Shown here: piece by piece, positions 53,906-62,646 of the stretch
How positions within the stretch are numbered: position 1 is the first letter of the stretch
How the letters are laid out: every line of letters starts with the position of its first letter
NCBI RefSeq assembly: GCF_018139485.1
Contig: NZ_JAGSNF010000010.1
Coordinates: forward strand, 1-64,000
DNA: 64,000 nt
From: Phycicoccus avicenniae
GTDB lineage: Bacteria; Actinomycetota; Actinomycetes; Actinomycetales; Dermatophilaceae
Reading direction: 5' to 3'
Program-made: the position numbers and the translations under genes
The notes under the pieces: model-generated
What the model saw: only the letters and a program-made list of their open reading frames with translations
Told to the model about the DNA's origin: nothing
Database searches by the model: none

Positions 53906-56680
53906 TCACTTCCTCGCGGCGGCCTTCGTCGTCGACGTCTTCTTCGCGGCCGTCTTCGTCGCGGTCTTCTTCGTCCCCGATGCCTTCTTCGTCGTCTTCT
54001 TCGCCGCGGTCTTCTTCCGGCCGCCCTTCTTCGCCGGTCCCCTGGCCCGCTTGTCCGCGAGCAGCTCGAAGCCGCGCTCGGCGCTGATCTTCTCGGGGTC
54101 GTCGTCCTTGCGCAGCGTCGCGTTCGTCTCGCCGTCGGTGACGTAGGGCCCGAACCGGCCGTCCTTGACGACGACGGGCTTGCCGGACACCGGGTCGGTG
54201 CCGAGCTCGGCGAGCGGCGGCTTCGCCGCCGCCCGGCCGCGCTGCTTCGGCTGGGCGTAGACCGCGAGCGCCTCCTCGAGCGTGATGTCGAAGAGCTGCT
54301 GCTCGCTCGTCAGCGACCGTGAGTCGGTCCCCTTCTTGAGGTAGGGCCCGTACCGTCCGTTCTGGGCGGTGATGTCGTCGCCGGACTCGGGGTCGGTGCC
54401 GACGACCCGCGGCAGGGACAGCAGACGCAGCGCGGTGTCCAGCTCGATCGTCGCGAGGTCCATGTCCTTGAAGAGGGACGCGGTCCGCGGCTTGACCTTG
54501 TTCTTGCCCTTGCCCTGCTCCTCCTCGGGGATCACCTCGGTGACGTAGGGGCCGTACCGCCCGGCCTTGGCGACGATGTCGCGGCCGGTCCCCGGCTCCT
54601 GGCCGAGGACGCGCCCGTCGTCGGCGGCCTGGTCGAGCAGCTCGCGCGCCATCGCCGGGGTCAGCTCGTCCGGCGGGACGTCGTCGGTGATCGACGCGCG
54701 GCGGGGCTGGGTCTCCCCGGACGCCGCGGCCTTCTCGTCGGTGACCTCGCCGGTCCTCGGGTCGATGCCGGCGGGCACGGTCTCCTCGACGTACGGGCCG
54801 TAGCGCCCGACGCGGACGACGACGCCGTCGCCGATCTCGATCGTGGAGATCGCCCGGGCGTCGATGTCGCCGAGGTCCTCGACGAGCGAGCGCAGCCCCT
54901 CGGCGGAGGTCGCCTCGTCGCCGAAGTAGAACCGCTTGAGCCAGACCGCGCGCTGCTCGTCGCCGCGGGCGATGGCGTCGAGGTCCTCCTCCATCGTCGC
55001 CGTGAAGTCGTAGTCGACGAGCCGGCCGAAGTGCTCCTCCATGAGCCGGGTCACGGCGAACGCGAGCCAGGACGGCACGAGGGCGCTGCCCTTGGCGCTC
55101 ACGTAGCCGCGGTCCTGGATCGTGCCGATGGTCGACGCGTAGGTCGACGGGCGGCCGATGCCGCGCTCCTCCATCGCCTTGACGAGCGTCGCCTCGGTGT
55201 AGCGGGCCGGCGGCGAGGTCTCGTGGCCGTTGGCCTCGGCCCGGCGCACGTCGAGCTCGCGGCCGGCGCCGAGCTTCGGCAGGCGGCGCTCCTCGTCGTC
55301 GCGGCGGGGGGCGTCGCGGCCCTCCTCGTAGGCGGCGAGGAAGCCGCGGAAGGTGATGACGGTGCCGCTGGCGGACAGCTCGACCTCGCGGGCGGGCGCG
55401 CCGTCGGGCAGCGTCGCGGTGAGCCGCACGGAGGCGGTGGACCCGCGGGCGTCGGCCATCTGCGAGGCGACGGTCCGCTTCCAGATGAGGTCGTAGAGGC
55501 GGTACTCCTCGCCGCGCAGCTCGCCCTCGACCTGCTTCGGCGTGCGGAAGCGGTCGCCGGCGGGGCGGATCGCCTCGTGCGCCTCCTGGGCGTTCTTGAC
55601 CTTCTTCTCGTAGCGGCGCGGGGCGTCGGGGACGGACTCGGCGCCGTACATGTCGCGGGCCTGGCTGCGGGCCGCGGACAGGGCGGTGTCGGACAGCGCG
55701 ATGCTGTCGGTCCGCATGTACGTGATGTAGCCGTTCTCGTAGAGCCGCTGGGCGACCCGCATCGCGTTCCGGCTGTTGAGGCCGAGCTTGCGGGAGGCCT
55801 CCTGCTGCAGGGTGCTCGTCGTGAAGGGGGCGCTCGGGCGGCGGGTGTACGGCTTCTCGCTCACCTCGGAGACGGTCGCCCGGACCCGGCCGAGGGCCTC
55901 GGCGATGCCCGTCGCCGTGGCCTCGTCGAGGCGGGTGGTCTTGGCGCTCTTGAGGCTGCCGTCGTCGGCGAAGTCGCGTCCGGTCGCGACCTTCTTGCCG
56001 TCGACGCCGGTGAGGCGGGCGGTGAACAGGTCCTCGTCGGCGCCGGGGGTGAGGTCGGCGTCGACGTCCCAGTACGAGGCCCGCACGAACGCCATCCGCT
56101 CGCGCTCGCGCTCGACGACGAGGCGGGTGGCGACGGACTGGACGCGCCCGGCGGACAGCCCGGCCTTGACCTTGCGCCACAGGACCGGGCTCACCTCGTA
56201 GCCGTAGAGCCGGTCGAGGATGCGCCGGGTCTCCTGGGCGTCGACGAGGGCGACGTTGATGTCGCGGGTCTGGTTCGAGGCGCGCTGGATCGCCTCGCGG
56301 GTGATCTCGTGGAAGACCATCCGCTTGACCGGGATCTTCGGCTTGAGGGTCTCGAAGAGGTGCCACGCGATGGCCTCGCCCTCGCGGTCCTCATCCGTCG
56401 CGAGGTAGAGCTCGTCGGCGTCCTTGAGCAGCGCCTTGAGCTCGCGGACCTTCTTCTTCTTGTCGGCGTCGACGACGTAGTACGGGTCGAAGTCGTCGTC
56501 GACGTTGACGCCGAACTTGCCGAACGGGCCCTTCTTGACGTCGGCCGGCATCTCGCTGGGGGTCGGGATGTCCCGGATGTGCCCCACCGACGCCTCGACG
56601 TCCCAGTCCGACCCCAGGTACCCCGCGATGGTCTTCGCCTTCGCCGGGGACTCGACGATGACCAGCTTGCGTCCCGCCAC
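53906..56680 (-). CDS. topA: DNA topoisomerase I
   Basis: 924 residues. TOPRIM (residues 4-130) has the E10 (VESPAKAK) and DxD-like EDRE acidic residues. The catalytic Tyr is Y321 in GYITYMRTDS. It relaxes negative supercoils. The C-terminus has repeated GRYGPY / GRFGPY modules and ends in a basic Lys/Ala/Thr tail (residues about 884-924), as seen in mycobacterial TopA where it speeds catalysis. No zinc fingers remain. The GTG start at 56680 has GGAGG with 7-nt spacing. Confidence 0.96.
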   Translation of the reverse strand: MAGRKLVIVESPAKAKTIAGYLGSDWDVEASVGHIRDIPTPSEMPADVKKGPFGKFGVNVDDDFDPYYVVDADKKKKVRELKALLKDADELYLATDEDREGEAIAWHLFETLKPKIPVKRMVFHEITREAIQRASNQTRDINVALVDAQETRRILDRLYGYEVSPVLWRKVKAGLSAGRVQSVATRLVVERERERMAFVRASYWDVDADLTPGADEDLFTARLTGVDGKKVATGRDFADDGSLKSAKTTRLDEATATGIAEALGRVRATVSEVSEKPYTRRPSAPFTTSTLQQEASRKLGLNSRNAMRVAQRLYENGYITYMRTDSIALSDTALSAARSQARDMYGAESVPDAPRRYEKKVKNAQEAHEAIRPAGDRFRTPKQVEGELRGEEYRLYDLIWKRTVASQMADARGSTASVRLTATLPDGAPAREVELSASGTVITFRGFLAAYEEGRDAPRRDDEERRLPKLGAGRELDVRRAEANGHETSPPARYTEATLVKAMEERGIGRPSTYASTIGTIQDRGYVSAKGSALVPSWLAFAVTRLMEEHFGRLVDYDFTATMEEDLDAIARGDEQRAVWLKRFYFGDEATSAEGLRSLVEDLGDIDARAISTIEIGDGVVVRVGRYGPYVEETVPAGIDPRTGEVTDEKAAASGETQPRRASITDDVPPDELTPAMARELLDQAADDGRVLGQEPGTGRDIVAKAGRYGPYVTEVIPEEEQGKGKNKVKPRTASLFKDMDLATIELDTALRLLSLPRVVGTDPESGDDITAQNGRYGPYLKKGTDSRSLTSEQQLFDITLEEALAVYAQPKQRGRAAAKPPLAELGTDPVSGKPVVVKDGRFGPYVTDGETNATLRKDDDPEKISAERGFELLADKRARGPAKKGGRKKTAAKKTTKKASGTKKTATKTAAKKTSTTKAAARK

Positions 56681-56780
56681 GGTCCCACCTCCTTCGTCCC
56701 GTCCCACGTGCAGCGGATTCGTCGCTGCTCCGACGTGCGGACGCCGCTGACGGTAGCGGCACATCCTGACGGACGCGAAA

Positions 56781-56812
56781 CCCGGTCGCCCCGCCGGGAC
56801 GGGGCGACCGGG
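56781..56812 (-). terminator. hairpin between the ABC permease gene and topA
   Basis: CCCGGTCGCCCCG and CGGGGCGACCGGG form a perfect 13-bp stem with a 6-nt loop. On the minus strand it follows the permease gene and precedes the topA start by about 100 bp. It abuts the G/C tract. Confidence 0.72.
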
Positions 56813-56943
56813 CCGCGGGGGGGGGGGGGGCGGCGGGGGGGCCCCCCCCCCCCCCCCCCCCGCCCCCCCCGCCGGGGCCCCCGGGGGGGGGGGGGGGCGG
56901 GGGGGGGGGGGGGGGGGGCCCCGGGGGGGGCCCCCCCCCCCCG
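56813..56943. repeat. G/C homopolymer low-complexity tract
   Basis: Long G runs, then C runs, then more G and C runs with few interruptions. It lies between the ABC permease stop (56948) and the terminator hairpin at 56781-56812. It matches the tract at the window start in both make-up and position (just past a minus-strand 3' end). Such runs look like loss of base-calling signal or collapse at a GC hairpin; the true intergenic length is uncertain. Confidence 0.75.
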
Positions 56944-56947
56944 CCGG

Positions 56948-57757
56948 TCAGGCGACCTCCCGGGTCAGCACCCGCCAGGTGCCGACCACGAGCGGCAGCC
57001 CGATCCACACGAGGGACGCCGTCCCGAGGTGGGCCCAGTCGGAGCCGGCCATGGTCCCCTCGGTGAGCGGCTCGGTCACGAGCGAGAGGTCGAGCCAGAC
57101 CGCGACCCTCTCGAACCCGGTGACGAGGCCCGAGACGATGCTGAACGCCGTCGGGAGGACGAGTGAGGCGACGATCGCGACCGGGGTGTTGAGGAACACC
57201 AGCCCGAACGCCACCCCCTGGACGAGGTAGACCAGGAGGGTCAGCGCCAGCCCGGCCCCCAGCGAGCCCGGGACCGACCAGTCGGCCGGACCGTCCCGCA
57301 GCGCCGAGCCGACGAGGTACGCGAGAGCGACGCCGGCCGTGGCGAGGACGACGACGACCGCGCCGAGCACGACGGAGGCGAGGACCTTCGCGGCGACGAC
57401 CCGGCCGCGGTGCGGCTCGAGCGCGAACGTGACCAGGCCCGTGCGCTGGGACCACTCGGCCGTCGCGGCCATGATCCCGAGGATGGGCAGCGCGATCGCG
57501 AGGGGCAGCGTCGTCAGGCCGAGCAGACCCGCGAAGGTCGCGTCCTCGCCCGACCCCCAGACGAGGAAGGCGACGACGGCGACGACCGCCACGGCGCTCG
57601 ACGCGTAGAGCAGCCACCGGCCCGCCCGGGTGTCGACGAGCTTGCGCAGCTCGACCCGGAGGAGCCGGCCGAGCGGGACCCCCGGCCGGCCGTCGGGCAC
57701 CGGGCCCGCAGCCCCGGCCGGGCGGGTCGGTCCGGCGGTCGTCGTCGTGGTGCTCAT
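56948..57757 (-). CDS. ABC transporter permease
   Basis: 269 residues with about six membrane helices (about 46-66, 76-93, 108-140, 155-178, 187-212, 240-260). Before the first helix there is a Pro/Ala-rich N-terminus. It pairs with the ATPase gene upstream (ATG overlaps by 4 bp). It resembles the ABC-2/BcrB-type permeases of bacitracin and lantibiotic exporters; the substrate is unknown. Confidence 0.85.
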   Translation of the reverse strand: MSTTTTTAGPTRPAGAAGPVPDGRPGVPLGRLLRVELRKLVDTRAGRWLLYASSAVAVVAVVAFLVWGSGEDATFAGLLGLTTLPLAIALPILGIMAATAEWSQRTGLVTFALEPHRGRVVAAKVLASVVLGAVVVVLATAGVALAYLVGSALRDGPADWSVPGSLGAGLALTLLVYLVQGVAFGLVFLNTPVAIVASLVLPTAFSIVSGLVTGFERVAVWLDLSLVTEPLTEGTMAGSDWAHLGTASLVWIGLPLVVGTWRVLTREVA

Positions 57758-58647
57758 GCCGCCACCTCCCGCGCGTCCTCGACCGTGAGCCGGAGGAAGA
57801 GCTCCTCGAGACCCTGACCGTCGCGAGGTCGCAGCTCGAGGACGGCCACCCCGGCGTCCCGGGCGGCCCGGCCGACCGTCGCGGGGTCGGCGGCGGTGAC
57901 GAGACCCTGCTCGGAGCGGGTGGCCTCGTGTCCGGCGGTGTGGAGCCGAGCGGCGATCGCCCCGTCGTCCTCGGAGCGCACGAGCGTCCCGGAGCCCGCG
58001 ACGAGCTCCTCCATCGACCCGCTCGCGACGATGCGGCCGCGACCGATGACGACGATGTCGTCCGCGACGGTCTGGACCTCGTGGAGCAGGTGCGAGGAGA
58101 GCAGCACGGCACCCCCACGGTCGGCGAAGTCGCGCAGCAGCGAGCGCATCCAGTGGATGCCCTGGGGGTCCAGGCCGTTGGCGGGCTCGTCGAGGACGAG
58201 GACCTGCGGGTCGGCGAGCAGGGCCCCGGCGAGACCGAGCCGCTGACGCATCCCGAGGGAGTAGGTCCGGACCCGACGCGCGGCCTCGTCGTCGGTGAGC
58301 CCGACGAGCCCGAGGGCGGTGTCGATGCGGGAGCGGTCGACCCCGGTCGTGAGGGCCGCGAGGGTCAGCGCCTCGCGGCCGGTGCGGCCCGGGTGCTGGG
58401 CCGAGGCGTCGAGCATGACGCCGACCCGCTCCCCGGGGTTGGGCAGGTCCCGGTAGTCCCGGCCGAGGACGTGGGCCCGGCCGCTCGTCGGCGGCGTCAG
58501 CCCGGTGAGCATCCGCATCACCGTCGACTTCCCGGCCCCGTTGGGCCCGAGGAAGCCGGTGACCGAGCCCCGGGGGACGTCGAAGGTGACGTCGTCGACG
58601 GCGGTCACCCCGCCGTAGCGCTTCGTGAGGTTCTGGATCGAGATCAT
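57754..58647 (-). CDS. ABC transporter ATP-binding protein (BcrA-type)
   Basis: 297 residues. Walker A GPNGAGKST, signature YSLGMRQRLGLA (the BcrA/CcmA variant SLGMRQR), Walker B VLVLDEPANGLDP. The C-terminal ~90 residues are the extension typical of drug-export ATPases. It overlaps the permease by 4 bp and is divergent from a histidine kinase gene across a 141-bp region. Confidence 0.9.
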   Translation of the reverse strand: MISIQNLTKRYGGVTAVDDVTFDVPRGSVTGFLGPNGAGKSTVMRMLTGLTPPTSGRAHVLGRDYRDLPNPGERVGVMLDASAQHPGRTGREALTLAALTTGVDRSRIDTALGLVGLTDDEAARRVRTYSLGMRQRLGLAGALLADPQVLVLDEPANGLDPQGIHWMRSLLRDFADRGGAVLLSSHLLHEVQTVADDIVVIGRGRIVASGSMEELVAGSGTLVRSEDDGAIAARLHTAGHEATRSEQGLVTAADPATVGRAARDAGVAVLELRPRDGQGLEELFLRLTVEDAREVAA

Positions 58648-58788
58648 GCTCGAAGCCTCGCTCGCCGACGGTCCGGGCCGCATCGGCCGCCGGTCGGTGC
58701 CGGGGCCTCCTCCGGTCGAGGGTCGGCCGAGCCGGACGTCGACCAAAGGAGGACGCCCCCGTCCGCCTCGCGCTCCTACAGTGGCGAG
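58648..58788. promoter_or_regulatory. divergent promoter region of the ABC transporter and two-component system
   Basis: TACAGT (58777-58782) lies 6 nt before the histidine kinase GTG, a leaderless -10. The ABC promoter must lie in the left half; no strong hexamer is visible. A target of the response regulator is expected here but no repeat stands out. Confidence 0.5.
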
Positions 58789-60018
58789 GTGTCCGCCGTC
58801 CCCGCCCCGCCACCGATCTCGTGGTGGGGCCACACGTGGCGCACGTCGCTCGTGCTGCTCGCGAGCGCGGTGGTCTGGGCCGTGGGCGTCGCGGCCGCCG
58901 ACGGCCCGGACTCGCCGATCACGGGGGCCCGGCTCACCTGGCTGCTGCTCGTCGACCCGGCGCTCGGGGCCGTGGCCTTCGTCCTGACCCTGTTCCGCCG
59001 GCGGTGGCCGCTCGCCGTCGGCGTCGTCGTCACGGCCATCTCCACGGTCGCCGCGACCGCCGTCGGTCCGTGGACCCTGACCCTCGCCTCGGTCGCGACC
59101 CGCCGCTCCGTGCGCGAGCTCGCCGTCGTCGTGCCGCTGTCGGTGGGCGCCGGGTTCGGCTTCGAGGTCGTCTACCCGCAGGTCGAGTCGCTCTCGCTCT
59201 GGGTGGCGCTCCTCGTCTCGGCCCTCGTCGTCGCGGTCGTCGTGGCCGTCGGCTGGTCGGTGGGCGCGGACCGCGACCGGCTCCGGTCGCTCAGGGAGCG
59301 CGCCGAGACGAGCGAGCGGGAGCAGCAGGCCCGCGTGTCGGCGGCCCGGGCCGCCGAGCGCACCCGGATCGCCCGCGAGATGCACGACGTCCTCGCGCAC
59401 CGCATCTCGCTCGTGTCGATGCACGCCGGCGCGCTGACCTTCCGGACCGACCTGCCCGAGGGCGAGCGGGCGGCCGTCGCCCGGACGATCGAGGAGAACG
59501 CCCACCTCGCCCTGCGCGACCTCCGCGACGTCCTGGGGGTGCTCCGGGCCGAGGACCCCGACCTCGCCCTGGCCCCGGAGAAGCCGCAGCCCGACCTCGG
59601 GGACCTCCCCCGGCTGGTCACCGAGGCCCGTGAGGCGGGCACGACGGTCACCCTGGGCGACGACAGCCGGGGCGAGGTACCGGCGACCCTCGCGCGGACG
59701 GTCTTCCGCGTCGTCCAGGAGGCCCTGACGAACGCCCGCAAGCACGCGCCGGGCTGCACGGTGGCCGTGACGGTCGCCGGCGGGGACGGCGACCCGGTCA
59801 CCGTGGCGGTCGTGAACCCGCTCCCGCTCGGGACCGGCGGCACCGGGGGGACCGGAGGCGTGACGGACCGGGTGCCCGGGGCCGGCCTCGGGCTGCTCGG
59901 CCTGCGGGAGCGGGTCGACCTGCTCGGCGGGACGCTCGCGCACGGCCCCGAGTCCGGGCGGTTCGTCCTGCGGGCGTCGCTGCCGTGGCCCGGGACCGCG
60001 TCGAGGACCGCGCCGTGA
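58789..60018 (+). CDS. sensor histidine kinase (NarL/DesK-type, HPK7)
   Basis: 409 residues. Five or six membrane helices fill the first ~155 residues, without an obvious extracellular domain. A coiled dimerisation part leads to the H-box REMHDVLAHRISLVSMHAG, an N-box QEALTNARKHAP and GLGLLGLRERV. This is the short, LuxR-partnered HPK7 class. It is followed by its regulator 10 bp downstream and is divergent from the ABC genes, so it probably senses an envelope stress and controls the exporter. Confidence 0.92.
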   Translation: MSAVPAPPPISWWGHTWRTSLVLLASAVVWAVGVAAADGPDSPITGARLTWLLLVDPALGAVAFVLTLFRRRWPLAVGVVVTAISTVAATAVGPWTLTLASVATRRSVRELAVVVPLSVGAGFGFEVVYPQVESLSLWVALLVSALVVAVVVAVGWSVGADRDRLRSLRERAETSEREQQARVSAARAAERTRIAREMHDVLAHRISLVSMHAGALTFRTDLPEGERAAVARTIEENAHLALRDLRDVLGVLRAEDPDLALAPEKPQPDLGDLPRLVTEAREAGTTVTLGDDSRGEVPATLARTVFRVVQEALTNARKHAPGCTVAVTVAGGDGDPVTVAVVNPLPLGTGGTGGTGGVTDRVPGAGLGLLGLRERVDLLGGTLAHGPESGRFVLRASLPWPGTASRTAP

Positions 60019-60028
60019 GGAGGACCGG

Positions 60029-60712
60029 ATGAGCGGGGACACGGGCACCGTGCGGGTCGCGATCGTCGACGACGACGCCCTCGTGCGCGCCGGGCTGCGG
60101 ATGATCCTCGGCGGCGCCGACGACCTCGAGGTGGTCGGCGAGGCCGCGGACGGCACGGACGCCGCGCGGCTCGTCACGCAGACCCGCCCGGACGTCGTCC
60201 TCATGGACATCCGGATGCCGGTCCGGGACGGTATCGCCGCGACGGGGGACGTCCTCGCCCTCCCGGACCCGCCCCGGGTCCTCGTCCTCACGACCTTCGA
60301 CGCCGACGAGCTCGTGCTCCGGGCCCTACGGGTCGGGGCGCACGGCTTCCTCCTCAAGGACACCCCGGCGGCGAGGCTCGTCGAGGCCGTCCGCGGCGTC
60401 GCGGCCGGCGAGCCGACGCTCTCGCCGCACGCGACGGCCGCGCTCATCGCGGCGGTGTCGGACCACGGGGGCCAGGCGGCGGCGGACCGTCGCGGCGCCG
60501 CCCGGCGGTCGCTGCGCGCACTCACCGACCGCGAGCGCGAGGTGGCCGTCGCGGTCGGCCGGGGCCTGTCCAACGCCGAGATCAGCGGGACCCTCTACCT
60601 CAGCGTCGCCACCGTCAAGGCCCACGTCGGGCGGATCCTCACCAAGCTGGGGCTGGAGAACCGCACCCAGGTCGCGATTCTCGTCCACGACGCCGACCTC
60701 GACGGGGCGTGA
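60029..60712 (+). CDS. NarL/LuxR-type response regulator
   Basis: 227 residues. The receiver has DDDALVRAG at the N-terminus and the phospho-Asp in VVLMDIRMP near residue 57; the C-terminal LuxR HTH reads LTDREREVAVAVGRGLSNAEI. AGGAGG precedes the ATG. It pairs with the kinase upstream and likely controls the divergent ABC operon. Confidence 0.93.
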   Translation: MSGDTGTVRVAIVDDDALVRAGLRMILGGADDLEVVGEAADGTDAARLVTQTRPDVVLMDIRMPVRDGIAATGDVLALPDPPRVLVLTTFDADELVLRALRVGAHGFLLKDTPAARLVEAVRGVAAGEPTLSPHATAALIAAVSDHGGQAAADRRGAARRSLRALTDREREVAVAVGRGLSNAEISGTLYLSVATVKAHVGRILTKLGLENRTQVAILVHDADLDGA

Positions 60713-60738
60713 GCGGGAACACCGACGGCGCCAATGTG

Positions 60739-60752
60739 GTTGAATGATCAAC
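60739..60752. promoter_or_regulatory. small palindromic operator upstream of the dioxygenase
   Basis: GTTGA-ATGA-TCAAC in an AT-rich patch (60733-60755) that stands out from the GC-rich surroundings. It lies about 20 bp before the ATG with a GAGGAGG RBS in between. The layout is like a MarR/HxlR-type operator. No such regulator gene is next to it. Confidence 0.6.
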
Positions 60753-60772
60753 TACTGACCGAGGAGGCCTCC

Positions 60773-61567
60773 ATGCCGACCACCGACCGCGCCCCCGTCC
60801 TCTACCTGAGCCACGGCGCCCCGCCGCTCGCCGACGACAAGCGCTGGACCGCCGAGCTCGCGGCCTGGTCCGCGGACCTGCCCCGCCCCGAGGCCGTCCT
60901 CATGGTGTCGGCGCACTGGGAGCAGGCGCCGATCTCGGTCTCGGCCACCTCGGGCGACGTCCCGCTGACCTACGACTTCTGGGGCTTCCCGCAGCGCTAC
61001 TACGACGTGACGTACGACGCCCCCGGGGCGCCGGCGCTCGCCCGGTCGGTCGCCCGCCTCCTCGAGCCGGCCGGCGAGACGCTGCACCAGGACCCCTCGC
61101 GAGGCCTCGACCACGGCGCCTACGTCCCGCTCGTCGAGATGTTCCCCGAGGCCGACGTCCCGGTCCTCCAGCTGTCGATGCCGACGCTGGACCCGCAGCG
61201 CCTCTTCGAGCTCGGGCGCCGGCTCGCCCCGCTGCGCGACGAGAACGTCCTCGTCGTCGGCTCCGGCTTCACGACGCACAACCTGCGCTGGTTCGACCCG
61301 TCGGGCGGCCCGGACGTCGCCCCACCGACGCCGTCCTCGGAGTTCGACCAGTGGGCCGCGGAGGCCGTCGGCAGCGGCGACGTCGACGCCGTCCTCGACT
61401 TCCTCGCCAAGGCGCCGGCCCCGCACGAGGCGCATCCCCGGACGGAGCACTGGGCACCGCTCTACGTCGCGCTCGGCGCCGCGTCGGTAAACGGCGACGT
61501 CACGGGGACGAGCGTCATCGACGGGTTCTGGTACGGGCTGAGCAAGCGGTCCTGGCAGTTCGCCTGA
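60773..61567 (+). CDS. class III extradiol ring-cleavage dioxygenase (DODA/YgiD type)
   Basis: 264 residues. Metal-site histidines are in LSHGAPPL, VSAHWEQ and LDHGAYVPL, with a further Tyr/His set typical of 4,5-DOPA dioxygenase-like enzymes. The true substrate is unknown. GAGGAGG precedes the ATG at 60773. It is convergent with the dienelactone hydrolase gene and ends before a strong hairpin. Confidence 0.88.
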   Translation: MPTTDRAPVLYLSHGAPPLADDKRWTAELAAWSADLPRPEAVLMVSAHWEQAPISVSATSGDVPLTYDFWGFPQRYYDVTYDAPGAPALARSVARLLEPAGETLHQDPSRGLDHGAYVPLVEMFPEADVPVLQLSMPTLDPQRLFELGRRLAPLRDENVLVVGSGFTTHNLRWFDPSGGPDVAPPTPSSEFDQWAAEAVGSGDVDAVLDFLAKAPAPHEAHPRTEHWAPLYVALGAASVNGDVTGTSVIDGFWYGLSKRSWQFA

Positions 61568-61585
61568 GCCTCGGCCGCACCCGCC

Positions 61586-61625
61586 GCTCGACAGGTCGTG
61601 ACGTACACCTCACGACCGGTCGAGC
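61586..61625. terminator. bidirectional terminator between dioxygenase and dienelactone hydrolase
   Basis: GCTCGAC-A-GGTCGTGA and TCACGACC-G-GTCGAGC pair over 16 bp with one mismatch and an 8-nt loop. It sits in the 67-bp space between two convergent genes. Confidence 0.75.
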
Positions 61626-61634
61626 ACCCGCGCG

Positions 61635-62342
61635 TCAGCGGCGCAGGTGCTCGTCGAGGAAGGACCCGATGCGACCCCAGGCGTCGTCCGCGGCCACCGG
61701 CTCGGGACCACCGTGCAGGACGAGCCGCACCATCGGCGCCATGAACCACGGCGCGAGGTCCTGCGGGTTGAGGAACGAGTGCCCCGCGCTCGGGTACTCC
61801 TTCACGTCGTGCGGGACGTCCCGGGCGGCCAGGGCCCGCTCGAGCCGGTCCGCGGCCCCGGCGAGGTACCGGTCCCGCCCGCCGTAGCTCGCGACGACGG
61901 GGCACGCGCCGTCGAGGACGTCGGGCGAGTCCGGGAGCATCCCGTAGTTGACGACCGCCGCGTCCCAGCCCGGACGCCCGGCGAGGACGAGGGCGAAGCC
62001 CCCGCCCATGCAGAAGCCGACGACCCCGACCAGGCCGGTGCAGCGGTCGTCCCCGAGCAGGTCGCCGCGCGCCCGCTCGACGTCGTCGAAGGCCGCGCCG
62101 GCACCACGCTGCAGCGCACGGAACGTCGCGGCGAGGCAGACCGCCGTCCGGCCGCGGGAGAACAGGTCGGGCGCGAGGACGAGGAAGCCCGCCTCCGCGA
62201 GCCGGTCGGCGTGCGCGCGCATGTTCGCGTCGAGCCCGAACGCCTCGTGCACGAGGACGAGGCCCGGCCACGGCCCGGCGCCGTCGGGGACCGCGAGGTA
62301 CCCCTCGAGGTCCCCGACGGCGACCGGTGTCCCGGTGCTCAC
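61635..62342 (-). CDS. dienelactone hydrolase family protein
   Basis: 235 residues. The alpha/beta-hydrolase nucleophile is Cys in GFCMGGGFAL, and the His is in SAGHSFLNP, the DLH layout. It may open a lactone or another ester; in this window it sits opposite an extradiol dioxygenase, so an aromatic degradation link is possible but not shown. The GTG start is 1 nt past the stop of the small membrane gene. Confidence 0.88.
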   Translation of the reverse strand: MSTGTPVAVGDLEGYLAVPDGAGPWPGLVLVHEAFGLDANMRAHADRLAEAGFLVLAPDLFSRGRTAVCLAATFRALQRGAGAAFDDVERARGDLLGDDRCTGLVGVVGFCMGGGFALVLAGRPGWDAAVVNYGMLPDSPDVLDGACPVVASYGGRDRYLAGAADRLERALAARDVPHDVKEYPSAGHSFLNPQDLAPWFMAPMVRLVLHGGPEPVAADDAWGRIGSFLDEHLRR

Positions 62343-62343
62343 G

Positions 62344-62634
62344 TCAGGCCTTCGGACGCTTCTGCTTCTTCGGGCCCGGTCGGGTCGGGTCGTCGTGGAC
62401 CTCGGCGACGTCCTCGGGCACGTAGATCGGCTTGAGCCGGGACCACGCGACGAACCCGCCGCCGACGACGAGCAGGGCGAGCCCGGCCCAGAGGTTGGCG
62501 TTGACGCCGCCGGTCTTCTCCAGCTCCGGGTCCGCGAAGACCCCCATGAGCAGGAGGATGACGCCGTAGACGGCGAGGAGCATGCCGATGACGTTGCGGA
62601 TGTCGAACGCCCCGGCCTTGTGGGTGTCTGCCAT
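62344..62634 (-). CDS. small two-helix membrane protein linked to the symporter
   Basis: 96 residues with two membrane helices (about 14-33 and 47-65) and a basic C-terminal tail (RPGPKKQKRPKA). It lies 12 bp after the symporter gene on the same strand, the position of small accessory subunits of some SSS-family carriers. Function is unknown. Confidence 0.75.
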   Translation of the reverse strand: MADTHKAGAFDIRNVIGMLLAVYGVILLLMGVFADPELEKTGGVNANLWAGLALLVVGGGFVAWSRLKPIYVPEDVAEVHDDPTRPGPKKQKRPKA

Positions 62635-62646
62635 GTCGACTCCTGA

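Noticed and set aside
56813-56943. G-quadruplex or telomere-like regulatory element
   Set aside because: Run lengths and the matching tract at the window start fit a sequencing artefact better; cannot be judged without reads.
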